DNA of 64,000 nucleotides from JAVDCA01 sp035293985 (GCA_035293985.1 DATGLS010000048.1:310001-374000), one strand, 5' to 3'. Shown: positions 53,379 to 62,476, numbered from the stretch's first letter. A program made the numbers and translations. Notes: generated by a model not told the origin, from the sequence alone.

Positions 53379-54710
53379 ATGCCAGATGCCAACGTCTTCC
53401 ATCGCGACTTCAAGCCGCTGCCGTACTGGTGGGAAGCCTATCGCCCCACCGCGCAAGATCCTGTCGACGTGCCCTCGCGTGCGCGCGTCGCCATCGTCGG
53501 CGGCGGCTATGCCGGACTTTCGACCGCCCTGGAGGCGGCCCGCAACGGCATCGATTGCGTGGTGCTGGAGGCGGCGGAGCTCGGCTTCGGCGCCAGCACG
53601 CGCAACGGCGGCGGCGTCAGCGGCGGAGTGAACATCGGCAAGAGCTTCTCCGGCAAGACTCTCGACCCGGGATCGCAGCGTGCCCGCGCGCTACTGTCGG
53701 ATGGCGCCGAGGCCTTCGGCCTGATCGAACGGCTGATCGCCGAGCACGGCATCGCGTGTCACTGGAAAAAGACCGGCCGCTTCGTCGGCGCCTGGACGCC
53801 GGCGCATTATGCCGCGCAGGCGCGCAAGGTCGCGCTGTTGAACGATGCGGCGCAATCGCAAGCCTACATGGTGCCGCGCGAGCGCCAGCGCGCCGAGATG
53901 GCCAGCGACTACTATTATGGCGGCATGGTGGTGGAACGCTCCGCCAACCTGCACCCGGCGCTCTATTACAAGGGCCTGCTCGAGGCCTGCCGCGCCCGCC
54001 GCATTCCGGTCTGCGCGCGCGCCGCGGTGCAGCGCATCAGCGAACGCAACGGCGGCTGGGAGGTGATGACCACGCGCGGCACCGTGCAGGCCGACCAGGT
54101 CGTGATCGCCACCAACGGCTATACGGGCGATCTCACGCCAAATTTGAAGCGCCGCGTCGTGCCGCTGGCGAGCCACATCATCGCCACCGAGGAGCTGCCG
54201 CCCGATCTCGCGGCGAGCCTGATCCCGAAGCAGCGCACGCTGTCCGATACGCGCCGCGTGCTGTGCTATTACCGCATGTCGCCGGACGGCCGGCGGATGA
54301 TCTTCGGCGGACGCGCGCGCTTCACGCCGGCCACGCCGCAGCAGATCGCGCCCATCCTGCACCGCTTCATGACCGACCGCTTCCCGCAGCTGCGCGGCAC
54401 CAAGGTGACGCATTGCTGGACCGGCAATGTGGCCTTCACCTTGGACGCGCTCCCCCACATGGGGCGCGAGCCGAACGGCATGCACTACCTGCTCGGCTGC
54501 AACGGCAGCGGCGTCGCGATGATGACCTATCTGGGCTGGCAGACGGCGCGCAAGATCGCCGGCATCAGCAACCAGACCTGCGCGTACGACAGCGAGGAAT
54601 TTCCCGATCATCCGCTGTATTCGGGCAATCCGTGGTTCTTGCCGGCGATCGGGGGGTGGTACCGGCTGCGCGATGCGGTGGATCGCAGGTTGGCGGTGTT
54701 GCAAGGGTGA
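53379..54710 (+). CDS. FAD-dependent amine oxidase (gamma-glutamylputrescine oxidase-like, PuuB/OrdL type)
   Basis: 443 residues. N-terminal segment SYWWEAYRPT-like PYWWEAYRP, FAD motif IVGGGYAGLSTALEAARNG (37-55) and the GASTRNGGGVSGG substrate loop near 74-86, typical of PuuB/OrdL. C-terminal CWTGNVAFTLDALPHMG and GCNGSGVAMMTYLG. Oxidises a secondary or primary amine. Together with the preceding DadA-like enzyme it could perform two steps of amine breakdown. Confidence 0.91.
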   Translation: MPDANVFHRDFKPLPYWWEAYRPTAQDPVDVPSRARVAIVGGGYAGLSTALEAARNGIDCVVLEAAELGFGASTRNGGGVSGGVNIGKSFSGKTLDPGSQRARALLSDGAEAFGLIERLIAEHGIACHWKKTGRFVGAWTPAHYAAQARKVALLNDAAQSQAYMVPRERQRAEMASDYYYGGMVVERSANLHPALYYKGLLEACRARRIPVCARAAVQRISERNGGWEVMTTRGTVQADQVVIATNGYTGDLTPNLKRRVVPLASHIIATEELPPDLAASLIPKQRTLSDTRRVLCYYRMSPDGRRMIFGGRARFTPATPQQIAPILHRFMTDRFPQLRGTKVTHCWTGNVAFTLDALPHMGREPNGMHYLLGCNGSGVAMMTYLGWQTARKIAGISNQTCAYDSEEFPDHPLYSGNPWFLPAIGGWYRLRDAVDRRLAVLQG

Positions 54711-54787
54711 GTGCAAGCGCGCTCCGCTCAGCGAATCTCAGTGATATGGACGTGCTTCTGGTTGCCGCCGAATCGGAAAATCGATCG

Positions 54788-55051
54788 ATGAATGCGTTTT
54801 GGAAAATCGCCCGGGTCGCTGCGGTGGCGCTTTGGCTCCTGCTCGGCGGCGCATTCGGCGCAACGATTGTATTTGCCGGCGTCTTGTGGTGGTTCAGCGA
54901 CTTGCCTTTAGATGCGCCACTGAATGCGGGAGATGCCATGGGCACGGCAGCTGCGGTCGGCATGGCGCTTTTCTGCGCCCCCCTCGGACTTTTCGCCGGG
55001 CTTGGCTGTGCGCTCTATCTCCTGAAGAGGCAGCCGCTCTTTCGGAGATGA
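54788..55051 (+). CDS. Small two-span membrane protein
   Basis: 87 residues from MNAFWKIARVAAVALWLLLG; an ATG 14 codons earlier is possible. Two hydrophobic segments (about 7-33 and 54-76), charged C-terminus KRQPLFRR. No family recognised. Same strand as the amine operon, separated by 77 bases and followed by a terminator-like hairpin, so it may be the last gene of that transcript. Confidence 0.5.
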   Translation: MNAFWKIARVAAVALWLLLGGAFGATIVFAGVLWWFSDLPLDAPLNAGDAMGTAAAVGMALFCAPLGLFAGLGCALYLLKRQPLFRR

Positions 55052-55078
55052 GCCCACACCGGACTCGTGCTCGCAAAA

Positions 55079-55107
55079 AAAACGGCGGGACCCGCCACCG
55101 GCGTTTT
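55079..55107 (+). terminator. Candidate intrinsic terminator after the amine-oxidase operon
   Basis: AAAACGGCGG and CCGGCGTTTT form a stem with one mismatch around a 9-base loop, ending in TTTTG. The A-run and T-run flanks suit a two-way terminator. Confidence 0.5.
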
Positions 55108-55253
55108 GTGAGCTCACGCTCGGAGCCGCCCTCCGGCAGCAGGCAGAACGGTGGCAGCAAAGACTCCCTGTTCCGAGCGTGCCGAATATTGGTGTAGGCT
55201 TCCTTCGCGAGCCGCCAAATGACGCCGCCTAAGCACATCTCGGGGAGGCAACG

Positions 55254-56639
55254 ATGAGCGAATCTGCACTTCTCGGGCATTCTCCCTGGTATCGCACGCT
55301 CGATCGGACGCAGTGGAAGGCTCTGATCGCTTCGAATCTCGGGTGGACGTTCGACGGTTTCGAAGTGTTCTCGCTCATTCTCACCATCGGGGTCGCGCTG
55401 CACCAGCTCCTGGACCGCTCCGAATACGCGCGAATTCCCGCCTATGCGGGTGCGGTCATCGCGATAACCGTCTTCGGTTGGGGGCTTGGCGGATTGCTCG
55501 GCGGCATCCTCGCCGACTATATCGGCCGCAAGCGGTCGATGACCCTTACGATCCTCGCCTATTCGCTGCTGACCGGCTTGAGCGCGCTGTCCTGGAATTG
55601 GCTGTCGTTTGCCGTGCTGCGCTTCCTGGTCGGGCTCGCGATCGGCTCGGAATGGGCCACGGGGGCGTCGATCACGGCGGAGCTTTGGCCGGACCGCGCG
55701 CGCGGCAAGGGCGGCGCGCTCTTGCAATGCGGATACCCGATCGGAAGCATCCTCGCCTCCGCCATCTGGGTGGTCATTGGCACGTCCGGTCCCGGCGCAT
55801 GGCGCTACATGTATCTGATCGGCGTGCTGCCGGGGCTGCTCACATTCTGGATTCGGCGCAACATTCCCGAATCCCCTCGGTGGGAGGAATCGAACAAGCG
55901 CCGTCGCGCCGCCCACGGTCTGCGGCAGCAGGGCGCGGCGCTGCAAGGGGAAGACGCCGCGCTCGTGCGCTTCACGCTGGTCGATATGTTTGCCGAACCC
56001 GCCGTCCGCCTGCGCCTGTTCTTGACCTTCGTGATGTCGCTCTCGGTAACGATTGGTTATTGGGGCGTTTCGAGTTTCGTCCCGAGCTATTTCGGATCGG
56101 TGGCAACGGCTGCCGGCCTCCCTGCCCAGCGCTGGGTGGGATTGGTCGGGTTGGTCCAAAACGTCGGCGCCTTGCTGGGTTTCTTCAGCTTTGGTTTTCT
56201 TGCCGATGCATTTGGTCGCAAGCCGACGACCCTGTCGTACTACCTGATGTGCCTCATTCTCACTCCGATCGTGTACCTGTGGGTGCAGGAGATCCATCTG
56301 CTGCTGCTCGGCTTCGCGGTGTATGGATTCTTCATCCAGGGCGTTTTCTCCTGGACGCCGATATGGCTGCCGGAACTCTTTCCGACGCGGATGCGTGCGA
56401 CGGCTGCGGGTTTCATCTTCAATGCACCGCGAATGATCTCCGCGATCGCTCCACTGATCGCCGGCACGTTGATCGTCGGCCTCGGCGGCTATGGCAGAGC
56501 AGCCACGATCATCGGCCTGTTCTATGTTCTTGGGCTGATTGCCGCGCCTTTCCTGCCGGAGACGAAGGGGAAACCGCTGCCGGAAGCCGACACTCTATCG
56601 TTCCCCCAAGGTGGAGAGCATCAGCACCAAACGGCCTGA
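55254..56639 (+). CDS. MFS transporter (aromatic acid/metabolite:H+ symporter-like)
   Basis: 461 residues, about 12 spans. The first helix DGFEVFSLILTIG has the acidic residue typical of aromatic acid:H+ and sialate-type symporters. MFS motif A ADYIGRKRSM between spans 2 and 3, and RFLVGLAIGSEWATG in span 4. Start supported by GGGGAGGCAACG. Followed by an MBL-fold hydrolase gene after 73 bases, so an imported compound may be hydrolysed by it. Confidence 0.9.
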   Translation: MSESALLGHSPWYRTLDRTQWKALIASNLGWTFDGFEVFSLILTIGVALHQLLDRSEYARIPAYAGAVIAITVFGWGLGGLLGGILADYIGRKRSMTLTILAYSLLTGLSALSWNWLSFAVLRFLVGLAIGSEWATGASITAELWPDRARGKGGALLQCGYPIGSILASAIWVVIGTSGPGAWRYMYLIGVLPGLLTFWIRRNIPESPRWEESNKRRRAAHGLRQQGAALQGEDAALVRFTLVDMFAEPAVRLRLFLTFVMSLSVTIGYWGVSSFVPSYFGSVATAAGLPAQRWVGLVGLVQNVGALLGFFSFGFLADAFGRKPTTLSYYLMCLILTPIVYLWVQEIHLLLLGFAVYGFFIQGVFSWTPIWLPELFPTRMRATAAGFIFNAPRMISAIAPLIAGTLIVGLGGYGRAATIIGLFYVLGLIAAPFLPETKGKPLPEADTLSFPQGGEHQHQTA

Positions 56640-56712
56640 CCGGACCCTTTACTTCAGCGCCGGCGGCCGTGGTTCGGCGAAATCTGCGTTATCGTTGTGA
56701 GGCGGGGGTCGC

Positions 56713-57549
56713 ATGAAATGGCAAATTGGTGACGTGACGATCACCCAATTCGTCGAGATCGAGACTTACGGCGGAAAGGAGTACATCCTGCCGCAGGCGA
56801 CGCCTGAGGCCCTTCGCAAGCTCGCGTGGTTGTGCCCCCACTTCGCCGATGCGACGGGGCGGATCAGGATGAGCATCCATTCGTTCCTGGTCGAAACGCC
56901 GACGCGGCGGATCGTCATCGATACCGGGATTGGCAACGACAAGCCTCGGGGCAGACCGGAGTGGACCGGGCGGCAAGGGCCGTTTCTCGAGCAACTCACC
57001 GCAGCCGGCTGCCCTGCTGACACGATCGACACTGTGCTCTGTACTCATCTCCATGTCGATCACGTCGGCTGGAACACGGTCCTTTCCGACGGCCGGTGGA
57101 TACCGACGTTCCGCAAGGCGCGTTACCTGATGGGGCGCGTCGAGTTCGACTATTGGAAAGACGTCCGCGACCCCGCGCTTGCCACGATCTTCGACGACTC
57201 CGTCCGCCCCGTCGCCGGCGCCGGCCTCGTCGATCTGATCGATGCCGGCCATCCGGTGTGCGACGAGTTGAGCGTGATCCCGACACCTGGACACTCGCCG
57301 GGCCACTTCAGTGTCCACGTCAGGTCGCGGGGCGAGGATGCTTTGCTCATCGGTGATGTCGCGCACCACCCCTGTCAAATGGTCCACCTCGACTGGTGCT
57401 CTACCATTGATTTCGATCCGGCGCAGACGATACGCACCCGCAAAGAGCTGCTCTCCCGTTTTGCCGGGACGCCGACGCTCATCCTTGCCGGCCACTTCGT
57501 GGGTGGCAAGATCGTGCGCGACGGCGACGTATTTCGATTGGTGATGTGA
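56713..57549 (+). CDS. Metallo-beta-lactamase-fold hydrolase (AHL-lactonase/AttM-like)
   Basis: 278 residues, no signal peptide. Metal-binding motif CTHLHVDHVGWNT near residue 115 (HxHxDH), second His in TPGHSPGHFSVHV near 195, and GDVAHHPCQM with the bridging Asp near 216. Closest in layout to lactonases of the AttM/AiiB branch and related esterases. Possible role: ring opening of a lactone; acyl-homoserine lactone activity would need testing. A two-way terminator lies downstream at 58082-58117. Confidence 0.88.
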   Translation: MKWQIGDVTITQFVEIETYGGKEYILPQATPEALRKLAWLCPHFADATGRIRMSIHSFLVETPTRRIVIDTGIGNDKPRGRPEWTGRQGPFLEQLTAAGCPADTIDTVLCTHLHVDHVGWNTVLSDGRWIPTFRKARYLMGRVEFDYWKDVRDPALATIFDDSVRPVAGAGLVDLIDAGHPVCDELSVIPTPGHSPGHFSVHVRSRGEDALLIGDVAHHPCQMVHLDWCSTIDFDPAQTIRTRKELLSRFAGTPTLILAGHFVGGKIVRDGDVFRLVM

Positions 57550-58081
57550 AGGCTTCGTCTCCCGATCGGCGGTCGATACGTGCCGCTCGAGAATAGGTTG
57601 CCGCCGACGCCATTTTTCTTGCGCTACGCCATGTTTCGCTGTATGGCATAAAGTGCACAGTTCGGAAAAAGCGCCCGGACGCCGGCAAGGCGACTGGGCC
57701 TTTTCATTTGTGCAATCACGGCCTGACGATGGTTTGATCCGTAGGACTGCGCCTACACGCGATCCTCATTGTTTTGGACCGACCCGCATTGTTATTCCCA
57801 TTGTTCTTCATTGTTCCCGTGAGCGACGTTTCTCTTCGGACAGCCCGGAAAATAGGGCGAAATACGATATAACCCATTGCCATAACGAATCACCTGTATT
57901 TTTGTCGGGGATGATTGCGCCTCGTGGCAGAACGGCAGAACGGCAGAACGGCAGAACAAAGCCATTCGAGGAAAATGCAATAAATTCAACAACCCCGTCC
58001 AGGCCTCGGCTGAGCAGACACCGAATTGCAAATCAGTAACCGCGCGACGCCGATGCGGCCGGCAACCGACCACCATGAAAA
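57550..58081. other. Intergenic region downstream of the MBL-fold hydrolase gene
   Basis: Apart from the left direct-repeat copy (57742-57989) nothing gene-like is seen; frames here have no ribosome sites. Base composition is noticeably richer in A+T than the surroundings. Confidence 0.5.
57742..57989. repeat. Diverged direct repeat, left copy
   Basis: About 248 AT-richer bases, related to 59230-59464 in the same orientation. Shared blocks: ATTGTTATTCCCA, GAGCGACGTTT/CAGCGACGTTT, CCTGTATTTTT and GAAAATGCAATAAATTCA. It contains four tandem GGCAGAAC units (57927-57957), of which the right copy has one. The pair flanks the gene 58268-58801. Confidence 0.7.
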
Positions 58082-58117
58082 GCCGGCCCTCGCGCTTTGA
58101 TGAGGGCCGGCAGTTTT
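58082..58117. terminator. Bidirectional intrinsic terminator
   Basis: Perfect 10-base stem GCCGGCCCTC / GAGGGCCGGC with a 10-base loop; TTTT follows on both strands (AGTTTTCTC on plus, TTTTCAT on minus). Placed between converging transcripts (MBL hydrolase on plus, unknown gene on minus). Confidence 0.75.
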
Positions 58118-58267
58118 CTCACTTGCGTGCACCGAGAACAGGCCGACGACGTCGGTTGCGATGATACCGACGCCATTGGCCCCGCCGAATTCGATTTCCG
58201 GTTCTGCGCCCTCGGCTCTCGGACCCGCCATCCGCCGGCGGGAGCGGACCACCCGACCCGCAACGCA

Positions 58268-58801
58268 TCATGGGTCGGCCTCTTCCCCGGTGCCGTTCAT
58301 CTCGGGCTCCGCGGTCACTTCGGCTTCCTTGCGTTCCTGCTCGGCTTCGGACGTGAACTTCTGCGGCCGAGGCGGAGATTCTTCATCGCGCCGCTCGACG
58401 CTCTGCTGCATGGAGCGCGCAATGTCGGCACACTGGTTGGCCACCCGTACGAAGCGGGCCAGCCGCTCGTTGGCGAACACGCCGTTCTCGCGCAGGCGCC
58501 GCGCCAGCTCGCGCAGGATCGCGGCCGTCTCCTCCGCACCGTCGAGAACCTGCTCGGCCACTCGCTCGATCTCGTCGGCCGTCATGCCCGTCAAACGGTC
58601 GACCGCGTCGAGCGTCACCGTGCCGAGGGTGAGATGGTCCGGTTGCGGATCCTCATTCCTGACGATGACCGGACGCGGTGGAGATGGCGCGCGCGCCATC
58701 TCGACACCGTTGAGGTACTTTCCATTTCCGTTCCCACTCCGCTTCTCGCTCGGATTCCCATTCGAATTCCCATTTCCGCGGCCCAGACCCATGATCGCCA
58801 T
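58268..58801 (-). CDS. Unknown protein with Asn/Gly-rich N-terminus
   Basis: 177 residues from MAIMGLGRGNGNSNGNPSEK, set by GGGGAGAG six bases before the ATG. Order: Asn/Gly low-complexity N-terminus (about 7-30), Pro-rich linker, a helical middle (about 60-135: DAVDRLTGMTADEIERVAEQ then ARRLRENGVFANERLARFV) and an acidic Pro/Glu-rich C-terminus. No signal peptide or membrane span. No family recognised. It is bracketed by the two direct repeats and ends toward a strong terminator. Confidence 0.65.
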   Translation of the reverse strand: MAIMGLGRGNGNSNGNPSEKRSGNGNGKYLNGVEMARAPSPPRPVIVRNEDPQPDHLTLGTVTLDAVDRLTGMTADEIERVAEQVLDGAEETAAILRELARRLRENGVFANERLARFVRVANQCADIARSMQQSVERRDEESPPRPQKFTSEAEQERKEAEVTAEPEMNGTGEEADP

Positions 58802-59229
58802 GGCTGCTCTCCCCTGTTCGTATCGATCGTTCGGCATCGCAAGATGCCGCTTTTATTTTGATTGCGTGAGAGGCGAGCGGAACGTCTGCCGCCAATGTGG
58901 CGGCAGTTGGAATGACGAAACAATGCTATGCTCAGTACCTGACAGTGGAACCGTGCGCGCGCGCTCGCACTTGCGGACGTTGCAGTATCGAGGTGTGCGG
59001 CTGCATGCCTTCGATACCTATCCAGGTGTTTTGGTGCCGATCGCGCGCCTGCACGCAACCGTCCCGGGTCGCGCCCGCATCCTACCCGAGGCGGCTTTTT
59101 CCGGTGCACAACCCGCCCATCCTATTCGACAATTTGTAAATGGCGAACGTGTTACCATAGACGCCGCACACGAAGGGTGAAATGAAACCGACGTCGCACG
59201 TGTGCCGCAACTTGCGCCTGGATGATCTG
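58802..59229. other. Intergenic region upstream of the unknown gene
   Basis: About 430 bases with no supportable gene; leads into the right direct-repeat copy. May contain the promoter of the unknown gene on the minus strand. Confidence 0.5.
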
Positions 59230-59464
59230 AAGGACTTTGCCTACACTCTGCGCTTATTGTTTTTTCGCGCGATTCGTATTGTTATTCCCAGTGTTCCGCA
59301 CTGTTTCCCGTCAGCGACGTTTTTCCTCATGATTGCAGAGCGTTCGATTGTATTTTCTCTATTTCTCGCATTGTAGATCGCCTGTATTTTTTGGCGAATG
59401 GCTGCCCTGCGGACTTGGCCTTTTTGGCAGAACAAACCCATTCGGTGAAAATGCAATAAATTCA
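59230..59464. repeat. Diverged direct repeat, right copy
   Basis: About 235 AT-rich bases in the same orientation as 57742-57989, with blocks GTATTGTTATTCCCA, CGACGTTT, GCCTGTATTTTTT and GAAAATGCAATAAATTCA. Lies between the unknown gene and the end of fabH. Confidence 0.7.
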
Positions 59465-59617
59465 GCGAGTCCACTGCCGACGTTCATAACTTGAAGCGTG
59501 CGGCCTTGGTATCGTCGGCGCCCTCGGCGACGGCGGTCGAGGGCGGGAGGGGAATCGCCAAGGGATTGCAAAGGTTCGAGGAGAATGAACAGGCGGGGCA
59601 CGAATGGCGCCACCGCC

Positions 59618-60595
59618 TCACCACCGCAGCAGCGTCGCGCCCCACGTGAACCCGCCGCCCATCGCCTCGAGCAGGATCAAATTGCCCTTCTTGATCCGCC
59701 CATCCGCGACCGCGGCCGAGAGCGCCAGCGGGATCGAGGCGGCCGACGTGTTGCCGTGCTTGTCGACCGTGATCACCACCTTCTCGGGCGGGATGCCGAG
59801 CTTGACCGCGGAGGCGTCGATGATGCGCTTGTTCGCCTGGTGCGGCACGAACCAGTCGATGTCGGCGGCGCTGTAGCCGGTCTCGACGAACGAATCCTGG
59901 ATCACGTCCGTGATCATCGCGACCGCGTGCTTGAACACCTCGCGGCCCTCCATGCGCAGGTGGCCGACCGTCTGGGTCGAGCTCGGGCCGCCGTCGACGT
60001 AGAGCTTGTCCTTGTAGCGGCCGTCGGAGCGCAGGCGCGAGACGAGGATGCCGCGGTCCTCGCGGGTGCCGGGAAGCGACTGCGCCTCGAGGATCACGGC
60101 GCCGGCGCCGTCGCCGAACAGGACGCAGGTGCCGCGGTCCTCCCAGTCCAGGATGCGCGAGAAGGTCTCGGCGCCGATGACGAGGGCGCGCTTGAAGGTG
60201 CCGGCCTTGAGCAGCGCGTCGACCGTCGCGAGCGCATAGACGAAGCCGGAGCACACCGCCTGCAGGTCGAACGCCGCGCCGTGGGTGATGCCGAGGCCGG
60301 CCTGCACCGAGACGGCGCTCGCCGGGAAGGTGTTGTCGGGCGTCGCGGTCGCGACCACGATCAGGTCGATGGAGGGCGCCTCCACATGGGCGGCCGCGAG
60401 CGCGGCGCGCGCCGCCTTGATGGCGAGGTCGGAGGTGGTCTCGCCGGGCGCCGCGATGCGGCGCTCGCGGATGCCGGTGCGCTGCACGATCCACTCGTCG
60501 GACGTGGCGACTTTCGCGGCGAGCTCCGCATTGGTCATCACGTGCTCGGGTAGGTAACGACCGATGCCCAGCACAACCGACCGCGTCACGCTCAC
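59618..60595 (-). CDS. fabH: Beta-ketoacyl-ACP synthase III
   Basis: 325 residues from a GTG overlapping the plsX stop (GTGA). Catalytic triad Cys115 in LQAVCSGFVY, His252 in VPHQANKRI and Asn282 in KHGNTSAAS. Condenses acetyl-CoA with malonyl-ACP to start fatty-acid synthesis in the cytoplasm. Coupled to plsX as usual, but the gene expected next, ihfA, is not here: it lies at 31212-31535. Confidence 0.97.
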   Translation of the reverse strand: MSVTRSVVLGIGRYLPEHVMTNAELAAKVATSDEWIVQRTGIRERRIAAPGETTSDLAIKAARAALAAAHVEAPSIDLIVVATATPDNTFPASAVSVQAGLGITHGAAFDLQAVCSGFVYALATVDALLKAGTFKRALVIGAETFSRILDWEDRGTCVLFGDGAGAVILEAQSLPGTREDRGILVSRLRSDGRYKDKLYVDGGPSSTQTVGHLRMEGREVFKHAVAMITDVIQDSFVETGYSAADIDWFVPHQANKRIIDASAVKLGIPPEKVVITVDKHGNTSAASIPLALSAAVADGRIKKGNLILLEAMGGGFTWGATLLRW

Positions 60596-61638
60596 GAGGC
60601 AGCTCCGGTCACGCGCGGCGGGACGGCGGCCCCGTGCATGCGGTTGATCTTGGCGAGAAGCTCGTGCTTCGCGGTGTCGTAGCCGATGTCGATCGCGAAC
60701 GCGAAGCCTTCCGCATCGGTGCCGCCGTGGCTCTTGATCACGACGCCGTTGAGGCCGAGCAGCACGCCGCCGTTGAACTGGCGCGGGTCCATCTTCTCGC
60801 GCAGCGCGCGAAAGGCCCCGCGGGCCAGGAATGCGCCGATGCGCGATATCCAGGTGCGGCGGAGCGCGCTGCGCAGATATTCGGCGAACTGCTTGGCGGT
60901 GCCCTCGGCCGCCTTGAGCGCGATGTTGCCCGCGAAGCCTTCGGTCACCACCACGTCGACGGTCCCCTTGCCGATGTCGTCGCCTTCGACGAAGCCGTAA
61001 TACGCGATGGTGTCGCGCGGGGTCTCGCGCAGGATGCGGCCGGCCTCGCGCACCTCGTCGAGGCCCTTCACCTCCTCGACGCCGATATTGAGGAGGCCGA
61101 TGGTCGGCCGCTCGAGATCGAACAGCACCTGCGCCATGGCGCCGCCCATCACGGCGAGGTCGACCAGGTGACGGGCGTCGCCGCCGATCGAGGCGCCGAG
61201 ATCGAGGACGATCGATTCGCCGCGCAGGGTCGGCCAAAGCGCCGCGATGGCGGGGCGCTCGATGCCGGGCATGGTCTTGAGGTGGAACTTGGCCATCGCC
61301 ATGAGCGCGCCGGTGTTGCCGGCGGACACCGCTGCGTCCGCCTCGCCTTTCTTGACCGCATCGATCGCGAGCCACATGGACGACTTCCACCGGCCGTGGC
61401 GCAGCGCCTGGCTCGGCTTCTCGTCCATCTTGACCGCGACGTCGGTGTGGACGACGCGCGAGACCGCGGCGAGCTTTTGGTGCTGCGCCAGCAGCGGCTC
61501 GATCAGGGCCTTGTCGCCGACCAGGATGAACTCGGTGTCGGGGTGGCGCTCCAACGCGATTGCGGCGCCCGGCACGACCACGGACGCGCCATGGTCCCCC
61601 CCCATGGCGTCGAGCGCAATTCGAACCTTCTGCGGCAT
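60592..61638 (-). CDS. plsX: Phosphate acyltransferase PlsX
   Basis: 348 residues from MPQKVRIALDAMGGDHGASV. Family signatures ALDAMGGDHG, VSAGNTGALMA near 98 and GNIALKAAEGTAK near 220. Converts acyl-ACP to acyl-phosphate for phospholipid synthesis. A longer upstream frame is Arg/Pro-rich and rejected. Its stop overlaps the fabH start. Confidence 0.97.
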   Translation of the reverse strand: MPQKVRIALDAMGGDHGASVVVPGAAIALERHPDTEFILVGDKALIEPLLAQHQKLAAVSRVVHTDVAVKMDEKPSQALRHGRWKSSMWLAIDAVKKGEADAAVSAGNTGALMAMAKFHLKTMPGIERPAIAALWPTLRGESIVLDLGASIGGDARHLVDLAVMGGAMAQVLFDLERPTIGLLNIGVEEVKGLDEVREAGRILRETPRDTIAYYGFVEGDDIGKGTVDVVVTEGFAGNIALKAAEGTAKQFAEYLRSALRRTWISRIGAFLARGAFRALREKMDPRQFNGGVLLGLNGVVIKSHGGTDAEGFAFAIDIGYDTAKHELLAKINRMHGAAVPPRVTGAAS

Positions 61639-61909
61639 GGATCGGCGGTTGGCTCTCTCAGTGGAGAAGGCTTGGTCGGCTCGGCCGGCTTGGTTGGCTC
61701 GATCCGGCGCGACCGAAGGACCCGGGCTAAATGGACATCGCGGCGAACATAGCGTGTCGGCGGGCCGCCGCAATGGGGGATTTTGCTGCCGCCAAGGCTT
61801 GTTTTTCTCGCAGTTCCAGGCGGCTGGCCCGCAAACGCGGCGACACGGCGCGCGCCAAAGCCACTCTGTAAGAGCGGCCGGAAAGTATCATCACACCTGC
61901 GCCCGGCGC

Positions 61910-62476
61910 TCAGCTTTCCTTCGGCTGCTTCTTCAACGCCGCAAGGGCCGCAAATGGATGTGCGCCCGTCTCGCCGGCGTTGGGTAAATCGAACACCGCA
62001 CCCGGTTTGCGGGGATAGGGATCGATCGCCAGCAGCAGGAACTCGGTCGCAGCCGCGGCGAGATCGGCGACGCCGTCGATGAGCGGCTCGGGCTCGTCCG
62101 CAGCCGCAGGATCGATCTCCTCCTCGAATAGATCCTTAGGCGACTTGTGGCCCGGCACCGCCCCGGCCGGCGGCATGAAGACGAGATCGATCGGCTCGCG
62201 GATCTCGCTCGTCATCGGCTCGAGCGTGACCACGCAGGTCTGCTCGATCGCCGCCGCGACCTCGCCCTCGACCCGCAGGCCTTTGCCCTGGCGCGCGACG
62301 TCGAAGCTCGCCGCGAGGCTCGACACGGCGGGAACGCCCGCGAGCGCCGCGATGGCGGCGCGCGTCGCCGCATCGGCGGTCAGATCGATGTGCAGCCCGC
62401 TTTCCGGCACATCGTCGCGGCGCACCGGCGCGCTCCATGGAATCTTTGCAGGCTTGCTCGCGGGCTTGCTCGTCAT
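61910..62476 (-). CDS. DUF177 (YceD-like) protein
   Basis: 188 residues. DUF177 region in the C-terminal two-thirds with EQTCVVTLEPMTSEIREPID and FEEEIDPAAADEPEPLIDG. Homologues are linked to 23S rRNA/ribosome accumulation and lie beside plsX in many bacteria. Start overlaps the stop of the chaperone gene by four bases. 271 bases to plsX hold no other gene. Confidence 0.9.
   Translation of the reverse strand: MTSKPASKPAKIPWSAPVRRDDVPESGLHIDLTADAATRAAIAALAGVPAVSSLAASFDVARQGKGLRVEGEVAAAIEQTCVVTLEPMTSEIREPIDLVFMPPAGAVPGHKSPKDLFEEEIDPAAADEPEPLIDGVADLAAAATEFLLLAIDPYPRKPGAVFDLPNAGETGAHPFAALAALKKQPKES

Noticed and set aside
57653..58039. A plus-strand frame through the left direct repeat
   Set aside because: Not conserved in frame with the right copy and no ribosome site; the repeat seems non-coding.
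31536..59617. The 28-kb segment as a prophage or integrative element
   Set aside because: No integrase, recombinase, transfer, phage or tRNA attachment features seen. Insertion remains possible but of unknown mechanism.
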